Source of the DNA: Ctena decussata
Taxonomy: Eukaryota; Mollusca; Bivalvia; Lucinida; Lucinidae
NCBI GenBank assembly: GCA_963989385.1
Contig: OZ022499.1
Location: forward strand, 36,084,866 to 36,148,865
Direction of reading: 5' to 3'
DNA: 64,000 nt
A program made the position numbers and the translations under genes. The notes under the pieces were generated by a model, which made no database searches, was not told the origin of the DNA, and saw only the letters and a list, made by a program, of their open reading frames with translations. Of the stretch, positions 23,707 through 35,999 are shown piece after piece. Each line of letters opens with the position of its first letter. Within the stretch, counting starts at the first letter, position 1.

Positions 23707-24652
23707 TTATTCAAATTCGGTTGCCTTCGCCGAAACCGTGGTCCCATCTCCATGCCATCGTACTTTAATTCGATGGCTAAACGCTGGCATTACGAGGGCT
23801 TTACGAAGTCGTGTTGCCTTCCGAAGACAATCGGGCTGCTTCTTGTTTCCTTCGTAATGTCTTCGTGAGTGGAATATAACAATCCATCATGAGTGTCCAT
23901 GTAGGATAGGAAAATCTCACCTGAGGGGTCGGAATTTCAACCAAGGACGAGGCTTGCCGAGTCCCTGGTTGAAATTCCGACCCCGAGATTGAGATTTCAC
24001 TGTCCTACATGGACTGGCTCATGATGGATTATTTTTCTCCCACTGTTAACGGATTTTAAACCTAAAGTCGGATTAGGCTTCAGAACAGGAAAATTCTAAC
24101 TTTTTAACCAATGATCTGAAGTAAATTTTGACCAGCCCAGTGTGTTTATCGGGTCCCAAAATGGGTGTAAACACAGTTTGCACCTCAAAATTAGACGGAA
24201 AACACGATATGTGGACTATTTATCTTCCGGAGGGCGAAAACAAAATGCAACTTAGTCTCTAAATATAAGTCAAAAATGAAAAGTTCTGGTTGCTAATATA
24301 AGAAAGATGTTGCCAGGTATAAGATAGAAATTTCTTATATGAGCTGAGAGCCTATCTTATATAAACAAAGGTGGGAGAAAAATGCCCGATGGCACCGATG
24401 ATCACACGAAGTAAAGACTAAGATGACACGATGCCCTAACGATGGCCTTACGAAGGCAAAATGGACATACGAACTCAACACGAAGATGAGCCTTCGCAAT
24501 GTCCTTCGGCAAACTTTTGGCATGCCAAAGATTTTGCCACCGCTCACGAAGTTGCTGCCGAAGCATGATAAAATCCTCCGGCGGTCATACGATGGCTTTA
24601 GATGCTCTCACGAATGACCAGATGTTATTACGATCATAGCCGAATTTGAACA
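23707..24652. mobile_element. Inverted-end element (~0.95 kb) with a nested foldback
   Basis: TATTCAAATTCGGTTG (23707-23722) and ATAGCCGAATTTGAACA (24636-24652) form imperfect inverted ends. Both arms are rich in CGATGGC/ACGAAGGC/TTCGTAA words. The centre holds the foldback at 23881-24030 and a further inverted pair TTTTTCTCCCAC (24032-24043) / GTGGGAGAAAAA (24371-24382). Confidence 0.5.
23881..24030. mobile_element. 150 bp foldback (hairpin) element
   Basis: Nearly the whole length pairs with itself. AATCCATCATGAG against CTCATGATGGATT, GTCCATGTAGGA against TCCTACATGGAC, and GGGGTCGGAATTTCAACCA against TGGTTGAAATTCCGACCCC, around a short loop. Confidence 0.85.
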
Positions 24653-24736
24653 TTTCCATTATCGTATGGCCATCGGGTGTCAATATCGGGACAGTGTGAC
24701 GCCTGCATAATTATTATCATCTTAATATTTACAACA

Positions 24737-25868
24737 ACAAGAGCTCCGCAAACGGGGCAATATATGCCCGTTTCTGAGCGTTTGCACCGTTTCATCCTTG
24801 TCTACATTGCTATTAAGTTTATCAAGATATTCCAAACATGAGGGTTCTCAAAAAAAGCCTTATAAAAGTAATCAAAGTGATGAAACTCAAAAAAATAAGG
24901 AAAGGGAAGCAATTATTCTTTTATTCATACTGTCTCAACCTAATACACATTGCTATAAAGATATTCCATACGGTTACCTAGTAATGACTTGCCGAAGAAT
25001 TACCGTAGAAATTAATCCAAGGGATGTAACTCCATAAATAAGGAAGGAGGAGCAAATATTTATTATATAAGTCACACCAGCTCAACCTAATAGACATTGC
25101 TATAAATTTTCATCAAGATATCATGTACGGTTGCCTTCTTATCGCTTGCACAAGAATAGCCTTAGAAAATATTCAAAGGGAAGTTGCTCCTAAATTAAGT
25201 AAGGGGAGGCAATCGTTCTTACATGTGACATATTGTGTCAACCTAATATTCTTTTCTATTAAGTTTCATCACAATAATCCAAAGGGTTAGTGAGATATGA
25301 GGTGTACAAATATAGTCTAACAAAATAAGCAAAGGGAGGTAACTCAAAAACTAAATAAAGAGAGTAACTTTTCTTGTATGAGACACGTTGTCTTAACCTC
25401 ATATACATTGTTATGAAGTTTCATTTTGATATTCTACAGAGTAACCTAGTTATGGAATGCTAAAGAATTGCCATACAAATTGCCATAGTCGAGTTTTTCA
25501 AAGAGCTGTTACTCTGCTAAAAATCATCGAGTGTAACCTCCACACAATCAGCGCTAGTCCACATCGTAGTCTTACTATTTACAAAATTTCAGCTTAATTG
25601 AGTGAAAACTGTAGGAGGATTATCCGGATACGAACACCCCGAAAATGCTAAGTAAAGGGCTGTAATTCCACTACAGTGCACTGGAGCGTAGCCTCGAACT
25701 AATATGCGCTGGTCCACCTCATAGTCTTACGATGTACCAAGTTTCAGGTCGATCGGATGTAAACTGTAGGAGGAGTTATCCAGAAACGAAAAGTTTACAC
25801 CGGACGGACGGACGGGCTCCAGCGCCATAACATAATACGTCCCGTTTTTCAAACGGGCATATAATAAT
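24737..25868 (+). mobile_element. Pearl/Helentron-like element
   Basis: The 5' tip AACAAGAGCTCCGC is followed by a hairpin (AAACGGG...CCCGTTT). About five ~150 bp core repeats carry CAACCTAATAxACATTGCTAT (near 24938, 25084, 25238, 25395). A CGGA microsatellite (25797-25815) and a 3' hairpin CCCGTTT-TTC-AAACGGG (25841-25857) follow. The same stem sequence at both ends and the terminal hairpin fit a rolling-circle (Helentron) origin. No Rep/helicase is encoded. Confidence 0.65.
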
Positions 25869-26464
25869 AGTGGTTATTATTATATAAATAAAGTAAATGT
25901 TATTATCATTATTACCATCCTAGGTTCTGTTGAACATTGCTATGAAGTTTCATTATGATATTCTACAGAGTAACCTAGTTATGTAATGCTAAAGAATTGC
26001 CATACAAATTGCCATAGTAGAGTTTTTCAAAGAGCTGTTACTCTGCTAAAAATCATCGAGTGTAACCTCCACACAATCAGCGCTAGTCCACATCGTAGTC
26101 TTACTATTTACAAAGTTTCAGCTTAATTGGATGAAAACTGTAGGAGGATTATCCGGATACGAACACCCCGAAAATGCTAAGTAAAGGGCTGTAATTCCAC
26201 TAAAATGCACTGGAGCGTAATCTCGAACTAATATGCGCTGGTCCACCTCATAGTCTTACGATGTACCAAGTTTCAGCTCGATCGGATGTAAACTGTAGGA
26301 GGAGTTATCCAGAAACGAAAAGTTTACACCGGACGGACGGACGGGCTCTAGCGCCATAACATAATACGTCCCGTTTTTCAAACGGGCATATAATAATAGT
26401 GGTTATTATTATATAAATAAAGTAAATGTTATTATCATTATTACCATCATTAGTTCTGTTGAAC
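25407..26464 (+). repeat. 529 bp tandem duplication of the element's 3' half
   Basis: 25407-25935 and 25936-26464 are near-identical direct copies with constant offset 529 (GATATTCTACAGA at 25428 and 25957; GTTCTGTTGAAC ends at 25935 and 26464). Differences are isolated single bases. The unit includes the microsatellite, the 3' hairpin and ~70 bp of flank, so it duplicated after insertion. Confidence 0.85.
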
Positions 26465-29400
26465 TATCAAAAAATCTCCGCAGAAATTAGTTATTACATT
26501 TATAATACGGCTAATAAAACAAATCTTTTTAAGCTTACCCAGTTAAAATATGTCCTATTCACTAGGTTGTAGATGTATGTCTATGGATAGAACTCAATCA
26601 GATTATATAAACCCTGTTGCTAAGAACAATTATTCATCTGAATAACAAAGCCAGTCAATTAGAAATTAGTGACAAATTGGTAAAACATAATTATAGACTG
26701 GAAATCCAAGACAAAATGGAATTTGGAAATAACCGGATTTTTCTAATGCTAATCAGCTTTAAATTATCAAATAGAACTCAAATAGAATAGGTATTAAATT
26801 GCTAGCATGTGTTCTTTCTCTCTCTCCCTCTCTCTTTCCGACGTCCGGCGAACGGAAGTCTGAGGCTTTGACTTGTTTTCACTTTTACGACGGGAGTACA
26901 TTATGACAAGTTTCTCTCCAATTATATCTTAAAATACTGCATCCACTTTTATATATAAGTTACACAGGGGCATACGAAATCCCAAAAAAGAAAAATACTT
27001 ATTTACTTATTTATTTATTTATTTATTTGTTTATTTATGTATTTGTTTTTCGGTCAGATGTATTGTGAAACATGTACCATCAACCAATTTGAATCGCTAG
27101 CTTATTTAATAGGAAAATATTGAGTAAAGGTGGATCAAGCCTAGCAACCGTTAACGTGATGGAATATTAGACGTGGCACAAGCATGGGGAGCTTATCTGA
27201 ATTCAACAATATCTTTCACGTGGTATGGCATGCGAGAAAAAGATAAATAAAAGGATTAATGTGTTTAAACTAAAAAGAAAGAAAAAATAAATAAAAAGAA
27301 AAAAATAAAAGAATTTGCAAATAAGCAATTTGCTTTCGTTCCAATCCTTATATATCTTGTATGTTGTAACATATGTATATTAAGAAAAAAATAAAAAAAA
27401 AATAATAAAAAATAAAGAACAATAACATATGTTTTAACTAAAAAAAGATAGTTTGGTTGCTAGAATTAAATTTATCCAGACTCGTCGCACTATATACGGA
27501 GTTTCTTGCTCTAGACAAACAAACAGACAAAAAGAAACAAACATGAAGACAGAACATTGTCCACACAGCTTTGCTGCAGTTTTCGTTTTGGTAAGTAGCC
27601 ACAAGATACAATCAACATTTCCATTAATGATTAAATTCTGACTTATGCATTATAATTTTATTAGATAATAAAACTGTCTCAGCTACTATAAACACATATA
27701 ATGGGTTCTCGTTATCTCAAACATTGATATCTCAGAGAATCCTCTTAAATTAATGAATATAGATTGGTTTTCATAACATATCAACTCCTGTTATCCCAAC
27801 CAAAAACTGGCATCTCAAGGTATATTTCTAGAACCAGAAAATTTACTTTGAGGTAACAGTAGTTTGAGATAACTCCGACTTTGTAATATCGCAAATTCAC
27901 GGTATTCGGCGGCAGCTCCATGTGGCGCTATATCAACGATGAAGATAAAAAGCGTAAAAGTGCGCCGGTCTACTGTGTATAATACAGTCAGGTAGGTAGA
28001 AATGCATCTTAATGTGAAAGCACCAAAATAAAATTGCACAAATATGCAATTCCCATAAAACTGTAAAAACCTCATACAACAGATATGATGGGAACAGTCT
28101 GAAACAGTTTTGTACAGGCAATTATCGTTTTAACTGACAGATTCGAAAATAACATCCCATGACAGCTAAGCAGGAGTATTTAGTTTTATTCGCATCTGCA
28201 AGCAAACCTCATTAATTTTAAATGATTCGCGGTCAGAAAATCTATCCCGGTGCATGTATATGAGAGGAAAAATAAAATGTTCGATGTTTACTTCTTAATA
28301 ATTTGGACGCGAACGTCGACGCACATGTCATAGAAACTTCATCATAGCAAATTTGATGCGGAAGATGCTGGAAATGCAAAAGCCAAAATGTTTAAAAAAC
28401 TATGATCGTGTGATATATGAAGCTATTGTAGGAGTAAGTTTTGTAGAGCTGGCTTTCTTAGAACTTAAGAACAACCTAAGAAACGAAATTAAGAGTCAAT
28501 TTTACTGAGGCGTATGTGTACATCTTCATGCATTTCCGCCATTTTACATAGGGATATAACTTTAGTTTCTTAATGCTTGCCTGAACGACGGAGCGTCCAG
28601 AACGGTGTCTACTCTTGAAGGAGAGGATTTGCTCCTATGGAAGCATTTTTTTTCAAGAGTTGACTCGCATCGTGAAAGGATGCAAACATGAAAAAGACAG
28701 ACTTGCCTCCAATGAAAGTGTACCATTGACCTTCAACCTGTTCAGAAGTACTAAATGAAATATGCAACACCAACGTCCACTACTAACTTCAGTAGAACTC
28801 AATTATCAAAATGACCCCGAATTAGTCAGGAGATTCCTAAAAGATAGTATCGCATGAAACAAAACTGTTGTGAAATACATGAAGACTGTTTACAACCTAT
28901 GCATGCTTCTATGTGCGCACATGGAGGTCATACATGTTTTTATTTCTTTATTATTACATTATTTTATTGACAATCAAATTTGCTAGGTTCCCAGAAAGCT
29001 GTTGGATAAAAGGCGTAAGCCGAGTGTTCAGACGTCTTCTGGAGAAGCCGGCCAATGTAAATGCAAAGAGACAACATCATCGATTGTTATTTTTTGCGTT
29101 TTATATTATGAAATCTTTGAAAGACTCGTCGAAATGCCTGAAGAAAAACAAAAAAAAAAACAACAATAAAACAAGGTAGTTTATACAACCTTATGCATCG
29201 TGACGTCATTCCGCGTCGACAAAAAATAAATAAATAAGATAAATAAAAAATAAAAAAAAGAAATGACAAAAAAGGCGTCTTCGCTGTTTCAAATTCAGAC
29301 CCGGAATGTAAAAAAGCAAGCCGAACTTTTGGTGATCCGACAGCATACAGAATTCCATAATTGGACATGGAATTATTTCCTCACATAGCTATATGCAGAG

Positions 29401-29469
29401 GCATTTTTAATGTATGCGCGTATGCACGTGCTTGTGCACATACAGAGGTAACAATAGGATGGATGACTT
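26465..29469. other. No gene seen; simple repeats only
   Basis: AT-rich sequence with a (ATTT)n tract at 26998-27045, A-rich tracts near 27275-27415 and a CT-rich stretch near 26818-26838. Reading frames here are short, without recognisable motifs, and I do not call any. Confidence 0.45.
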
Positions 29470-29660
29470 GCGATTTTACGTCCTTTTCAACAGTTTTTCA
29501 GTCATACCAGGACACTGGAATGGTGATAATCAAAGACTGTTTTCAACGGAACCCCGTTTAAGGCATTAGGAAGATTCTCATCTCAAGCGGGGCTCGAACC
29601 AGGTCCGCTAGATCAGTGGGCCAGCGCTTTACCCACTCACGTACCTGGGCTCCTGATATA
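29470..29660 (-). mobile_element. tRNA-derived SINE, minus strand
   Basis: On the minus strand: A-box region GTGAGTGGGTAAAGCGCTGG, B box GGTTCGAGCCCC, and a tail ATGACTGAAAAACTGTTGAAAAG near 29480-29505. Complete copy of the family also seen at 18455-18640. Confidence 0.75.
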
Positions 29661-30214
29661 TAGAGGTACATAGGCGCGTACGTACGTACTTACGTATGTA
29701 TGTGTGTGTAATAATATGTGACATATTTAGGTACTGGGACTGGGACGAAAGCATCACGATACATATACAGTACTTCTATGAATGCATGTATTTTCAGAAA
29801 ATAAGTGTACAGACGTACACAAATACAGTTTTAATTGAACAGAAATTGTTCAAATATGCTTTACAGTTGTCGCACGAGGGTTTCAATGTTTTCAGCATTT
29901 AACTGCGGTGACATTTATACCCAAGATTTACAATAATCATTTTCTAAACGGTTTTTCGTGATTTTGCACTTAATGACCTTTGACCTCGTTTATACGGTAC
30001 ACAATGGGCAATCAGGTTTGGCAACCGGCAAAAAGTAAACGAGGATATATCGCCAATCATGCCGCAAAAGTGCAAACAGACTCATTTTCTAGAGCTCTTT
30101 TCTCGAATCCGCCACCTGACTAATATAGATAAATTACGCATCACAATATTTATGATTTCCAAAATATTTTAAAAAGAAAACAGCTGCCTGCACTTGCATT
30201 ATCTTAGCAAGCCC

Positions 30215-30455
30215 TAAAATACTCAGGGGTGATCGGGTGGTGCCATGGTGCTGGGTGTAACTTCCAGTACCGTAGCGTCCCACCGATTTGAATAGAAGTA
30301 GGACAAGGGCCTCCTGTGCTTGCAGTAGGTGCGGGTGGGGATTTTTTTCTCTCATATATCACTTCTTTCTTCCTCTCTGGGAGACGGCCCGATATAGACT
30401 GAAATACTGTCTCAAAGGGCCGTTAAACCCAAAACAACCAACTAACCAACCTTAA
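30215..30455 (+). mobile_element. SINE body and tail without clear tRNA head
   Basis: Ends GACTGAAATACTGTCTCAAAGGGCCGTTAAACCCAAAACAACC, the SINE tail of this genome. The body GGTGCGGGTGGGGATTTTTTTCTCTC is shared with 35480-35665. Confidence 0.65.
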
Positions 30456-30463
30456 ACTCTTGA

Positions 30464-30752
30464 AGCAGCCGCGGTGGTCTAGTAGTGCTAGACTACCAAT
30501 CCAGGGATAACAGGTTCGATTTCCATTCTTTCGGATGAATCTTTTGATTTTTGATTTGTCGCTTTACGTCCACGGTAATAAGCTATGGTCATGTCGGAAC
30601 GGTCAGTCGGAGGAGGCTTTTAAATATCCCGGAGTCCAAGTCTCCGTTTGACCTATGTGTGGGCGGGACGTGAAGCCCAAGTTCACTCGCTTTAATTCCA
30701 AAACTACCAAATCATTTATAACTGATGTTGGTACGGTGGCGTTTAACACTGT
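30464..30752 (+). mobile_element. tRNA-derived SINE
   Basis: The head GCCGCGGTGGTCTAGTAGTGCTAG (A-box region) is followed by AACAGGTTCGATTTCC (B box). It ends with a diverged tail TTGGTACGGTGGCGTTTAACAC. It directly follows another SINE. Confidence 0.65.
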
Positions 30753-31162
30753 GTGTAATTACTACTGCTTGCATGCGGTGTATGTTCAGCCCCAAACATT
30801 TTGACGCCATGTTTACACATAATACTATTTCTAAAGAACAGTTCTGGTTTCCTTGGTTGACTGTAGCCCTCCTCCAAAGGAGCCAAATATTTATGTGAAA
30901 CGATTTGCTTTCAAAAAATATGCAGTACGGCCAAGTGAGAGTGGTCTCCCTTGACGTGCATCAAGACACCTTTCACTCCTCTGATAACACTTAGAGCATT
31001 TGTGCATTTGCTAACAGCGGTGATCCATATGAAGGACTAAAATGAGCCCGTCCTCTAGGTTTACACTGTTTGCTATTCGTCTTTGATATATCTTTTGACA
31101 AAATATTATTTGAAAAGATTGACGTTTACTTTTTCGCCGTTTGTTTGTTCGTTTGCTATTTT

Positions 31163-31194
<32 letters not shown>
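31163..31194. repeat. (AGT)n microsatellite
   Basis: About ten perfect AGT units. Confidence 0.95.
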
Positions 31195-31751
31195 ATATCA
31201 TTATTTGGCGCTTTAAGTGTTATTAAAACATCATATAGGCAAAAAAAAAACTTAATTCTAAACCTGTGTCTTATGTCAATTCTGCATTTAAGGATTATTT
31301 ACCAGTTATTAGCAAATGTTACAAAGCGTAGATCCTGGTTAGGAACATTTTGATTTGAATCTACCCTTTTGTAAAACATGATCAGCTCCTACAAAACGTA
31401 TAGCAGACCCTCTTTCAAGTTTTATTTTAGAGGTCAATAGCTCTATTATTTTCGTGACGTATCTCTGCAAGACCTCCACGACAGTTCTGTCATGGTAATT
31501 TGCCAGCTTTAAACAAATAAAACATTATTGAAGTCCTAATTAATAAGGGATAAAAAGTTATTTGGGTCATTTTATTTGAGAACCAAAATGACCAAATGGC
31601 CTACAAGCTTGAACAAAATCATGAAATTGCAATGTATGAGAATACTAATTTATCTATTCATTGTTTCGCTTCTATTTATATTGTACATGTATTACCGGGC
31701 GGGAAACCAGAAAAATAACCAGTATTGTGCGGGAGAGGTCTTCTGGTTTTT

Positions 31752-33110
31752 AGCTCGCCTGAACAAAAGTTCAGGAAGAGCTATTGTTGTCACCACGGCG
31801 TCGGCGTCCGCGTCAGCGTCCGCGTCGGCGTTCGGATTGGATGTTTTGGTTAAAGTTTTTTAAAGACCTATATCTCCTTAACCCATGGATGGATTCTTTT
31901 GATACTTGCACTGTAATTAGATATTGGTCTAAGGTTTAACAGGGTACCACCCCCACCCCAGTCCGTGACCTTGATGTCAAGGTCATGGACTTAGAAAATT
32001 TGTATTTTTTTGGACTGGATGTTTTGGTTAAAGTTTTATAAAGCCCAATATCTCCTTTACCCATGGATGGATTCCTTTGATACTTACACTATAGTTAGAT
32101 ATTGGTCTAAAGTTTTCAAAGGTACTATCCCCACCCCCCTCTGTGACCTTGATGTCAAGGTCATGGACTTAGAATATTGTCTTTTTATTGATTGGATGTT
32201 TTGGTTAAAGTTTTTTTTAAAGACACATATCTCCTGAACCCATAGATGAATTCTTTTTATATTTGCACTGTAGTTAGATCTACAGAGTACTCCCCCAACC
32301 CCGCTCAGTGATCTTGAGTCAAGGTCAGGGACTTAGGAAATTTGTGTCTTTTTTAAAGTTTTGTAATTGCAAACTGATTCATAATGCTTTGCAGAGATTT
32401 AGTTTATACTTGAACTGATGTTAGACTCTTTTTTGAGTTTTTACACAACACCTTAATACTTACCCCACTGGATGACCTTGAAGTCAAGGTCATCGACTTA
32501 GAATTTTGTCTTAAAGATTTTGGTTAAAGTTTTATATTTATGAAGACATAATTTCACAGTGCCACGATGATGGACTCAGTTGATACTAATACTTGGACTG
32601 ATGTTAGATAATGGTTCAGGGTTTTGATACATCCTAGCCCCCTCCCCTCCCCCTACCCGTCAATTTTTTTACCTCAAGCTCATGGACTTTGAAATTTCAT
32701 TTCATTTTTTTTTATTTTAATTTTATTTTAAGACTTACTTGTATTTCTGAGATAGCTTTTGCTCATAAATGTATTTTCATTATGGACATGCTTGCATGAA
32801 GTTTTATGCATAGCATTCCCAATTACCCCCCCCCCCCCCCCCACATACCCCCCCCACACACCCCCACCCCCTACCCGTCTGTTTTTTTACCTCAAGCTCA
32901 TGGACTTTGAAATTTCATTTCATTTTTTTTTATTTTAATTTTATTTTAAGACATATTTCTGAGATAGCTTTTGTTTATAAATGTGTTTTCATCATGGACA
33001 TGCTTGCATGAAGTTTTATGCATAGCAGTCCACACCACCATAGCGGCTGTGTGATGAGCAAGCACCAATTCAGGCGAGCTATGCTGTCAGGCGACAGCTC
33101 TTGTTTGTTT
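31752..33110 (+). mobile_element. Pearl/Helentron-like element with nuclear-receptor-like palindromes
   Basis: The 5' end AGCTCGCCTGAAC-AAAA-GTTCAGG (hairpin) is followed by a GCGTCGGCGTCC tract. Core repeats of ~170 bp carry TGGATGTTTTGGTTAAAGTTTT and GTGACCTTGATGTCAAGGTCA (31967, 32143, degenerate at ~32307 and 32482). The 3' end TTCAGGCGAGCT (33069-33080) mirrors the 5' tip, and a terminal hairpin GCTGTC-AGGC-GACAGC precedes TCTTG. A C-run sits at ~32826-32842. A duplicated segment (ACCTCAAGCTCATGGACTTTG at ~32672 and 32890) is also present. Non-coding. Confidence 0.65.
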
Positions 33111-33503
33111 TGTTTTGTTTTTTCAAAACGCATCCTCACCACCTTTGGCCAGTTTGATGACAATTTTGAACATCGACCTGCCTTGTGTCATCAAACGTGT
33201 AGACAGCACCACTTTTCATATCGATTTAATACGCTTTTACACAGGCAGGACTATAGAGTCTTCAACGCATTCGTGCTGTCGGTCGTACGCCTGTGTGAGA
33301 ATATATAATTCCTCAATCTTGGTTAACATAAAATTACACTGAAATTCTAAGATAGGCCCGAGCCAAAACAGAGCCAGATCAAACAGCTCTCAAAACAGCA
33401 GCCTGATAAGGTCCTACACGGTTTGCCGTTTCATGTGCATCTTTTGAATGCATTACTGCATAGTAAAACCAATCTGTTCCATTCTCGAGACAATAACGGT
33501 AAA

Positions 33504-33740
33504 TGAGCCGCGACACGAGAAAACCAACAAAGTGATGGGGCGCCAAGCGAAGCTTCAGATCAGTTTGGGCTACCGCCCAATCGGATCAGACCCTTTGATA
33601 TGCGCTTGAAAGGTAGCTTAGGTCAAAGCTAGCACCATGCGGACAGTGAAGACTCTGAACAGACTGGGCGGGTGCCCAGGCTGATCTGAGTCTACGCTGG
33701 GCACACAACCACTTTGTTTGTTTTATCGTGTCGCAGCTCA
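33504..33740. mobile_element. ~237 bp MITE with GAGCCGCGACACGA ends
   Basis: ATGAGCCGCGACACGAGAAAACC and its near reverse complement TTTTATCGTGTCGCAGCTCA form the ends. The interior is partly palindromic around GATCAG words. A diverged relative lies at 43840-44075. A separate GATCAG foldback fragment precedes it at 33355-33435. Confidence 0.7.
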
Positions 33741-33744
33741 AATA

Positions 33745-35475
33745 TTTTAGTCTTTAATATGTCCATTTGTTAATTCCTACGGCAAATCATGATATGATCT
33801 GCATTGGGGATGAGTTTCTTTTGTTTCGAATAAATAGCTATTACGGCTATAACATAAAACAATACTACCATATCAAGCTAAAAAAGTTCGAATCGTTCTT
33901 CAACAAAGCTACCCTGTTCCGTGTGTGATTACCGTGATAAGCAAGCGTCATTTAATGCAAAGCTGCGCTTCACTCACATTAAAAAACCCTATCCACGGCA
34001 ACACTGATCAGACTGCGTATCAGTAGCCTTTGCTGTTAATTTCCTGGTCATATTCGGGCACCTGCCTATATTGGGAGTTATTGTGTTGATTTTATTCTGC
34101 AATGGGACCACAAAATACCTATGACATGGAAATTTAGTGTAGTTCATTACTTACTAGGGGAATTTGGTGAAGCCATCTGTCGCATTCGATTGGCTATTTA
34201 ATTGCAAATTTAGCAAAATGGTAAACATAATGCAATCATATTTTTGTAAAAAAATCTGAACGCCAAATGCCTAAAAATAGAACACGAATGTTTCAACACT
34301 GTAATCAATTTACACACTTTGTTATTTATTTGTTTTTGTCTTTTTCAATCATGTGTCCATATCGTTTCATGCACATCTTTTAATACAGCTGCAAAGCATG
34401 CTTTTCAGTTGGAATTGCGCCCGAGGCTAATTTCAACGAAGCTGGGGGGCTTGATGTTTTTTCCGTCTATCCTTTCGCTCATCTATCTGTTCAAACAGTT
34501 CAACCCTTAAGTGCAAGGGTCCTGAATTTGCATGAGTGCAAGAGTCCTGAATTTGCATGAGTGAGACGGACGTCAATGATTGTTTCAGTCTGACTATTAC
34601 TAATACAGAGTAATGCCCTTTTCAACATTAGTAGTAGCTACTGTCAATTCAAGTACTAATACGTCCAGTGCGAACCCGTTTGTTGAATTTCTAGCCTTGT
34701 GATCACCTATATGGCTGTTCACTTCGTGTTTTGTTTTATGTAGGCCCAAAATGGTCCTGTATTGCATATCTCAGATCATGGGACGATAATATGAAACAAA
34801 AAAATATAATGATAATAATAATAAAATAAACTGCAAGATTATCGGTTTTGTTAATGTACATGGCCAGTGATTTCCGTGTAGAAAAAACGATAAAGACTGA
34901 CAGACTATTTGTTGGATGCGTCCACAAATGCATATCTCCGAGTTGAAAAAAAATGACATATAGAGGTTATACTATCATATTTTCCTACTATCTCTTCTCT
35001 GATTGAAATAAAGAGTATATTTTAGCTATATTTTAATGCTGAAAGTGTTGGTGGTCATATGTATGGCGGACAAAACATGATAAGAAAGGGAGGAAATTTG
35101 GATTGTAACGGACAACTTCGTTTACTTTTATCACTACTTTGGAGTTTTACCATGATAACCCATAAAGAAATGGAAACACAAACCAAACACAACGTATAGA
35201 AATTTAGTATCAGCTTCATGAATGCGTCTTATTTCAAGGGGCACATAACTCTGTAATTAACGAATATTCCAATAGTGCTTACAGTTAACCTCTTCAGGTC
35301 TGATGCATACCGAAACTGTGTGTAAGTTTGAAGAAGGTCCACTGAAAAAAGGTCTTTTTCGAGATAGGCTTTTTGCAATTATCCAAATTAAGCAAGAGTT
35401 CATTACTCCGCAGTGAATAGTTTAAAGCTAAAATCCCTACATGTACAATACATCACTGCGTTCTGGGTAACTTTC
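33745..35475. other. No gene seen
   Basis: AT-rich sequence. The only structure noted is a 25 bp tandem duplication at 34511-34560 with two ATTTGCAT octamers. No protein motif is recognised in the short frames. Confidence 0.45.
34511..34560 (+). repeat. 25 bp tandem duplication with octamer motifs
   Basis: GTGCAAGxGTCCTGAATTTGC(ATGA) occurs twice head to tail. Each copy holds ATTTGCAT, the reverse of the POU/Oct octamer ATGCAAAT (34526-34533 and 34551-34558). Confidence 0.7.
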
Positions 35476-35479
35476 AGTG

Positions 35480-35665
35480 CTGGGGCATCCTACAATTTTG
35501 GATAACAGTAGGGTGAGGGCATCCTACTATTGCTTGCGGTAGGTGGTGGTTGGGGTTGTTTTGACATTTTTTTCTCTCCCCTGCCCATCATATCTCTTTT
35601 CGTTAAAGATTGAAATATTGTCTCAAAGAGCCGTTCAATGCAAAACAACCAACCAACCAAACTAA
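35480..35665 (+). mobile_element. SINE body and tail
   Basis: Same body (GGTAGGTGGTGGTTGGGG...TTTTTTTCTCTCCC) and tail (GATTGAAATATTGTCTCAAAGAGCCGTTCAATGC) as 30215-30455, ending in an AACCAACC run. Confidence 0.6.
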
Positions 35666-35999
35666 TACATCATGAAGTATAAGACATTAATACGGTTCAG
35701 CTTACTGCCTTAAAAATGTATCTAACGTCTGTTCGAGGGCGCACGATTGTGCCAAACCATTAGAAAATCGAGTCTTTTAGGGCATGTGCAGTCACCGAAA
35801 GCCGAGATCATCCTTGCAACTGTGCAGTGTAATCAAAGCCTTTGCTATCCTCCGACATAATGATTCTGTGAGCGGATAACAACTATCATTATCAGTGTGC
35901 GTGTAAGGCATATGCTGTGTCAATATGTTCTGATGACTCATGTTTTTTTTCTTTTCTTTTTCAGTGTTGCTCATGATAGACAGATGACATTGATGTTAC

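Noticed and set aside
24737..26464. CRISPR-like or organellar repeat array
   Set aside because: Repeats are ~150 bp and diverged without short unique spacers; eukaryotic repeat-cored element.
28913..29179. Short plus-strand frame with a hydrophobic start
   Set aside because: Ends in a translated A-run (poly-Lys/Asn), no motif and no homologous neighbour; likely chance.
30464..30540. Possible tRNA gene
   Set aside because: Same reason: SINE head with a downstream body and tail.
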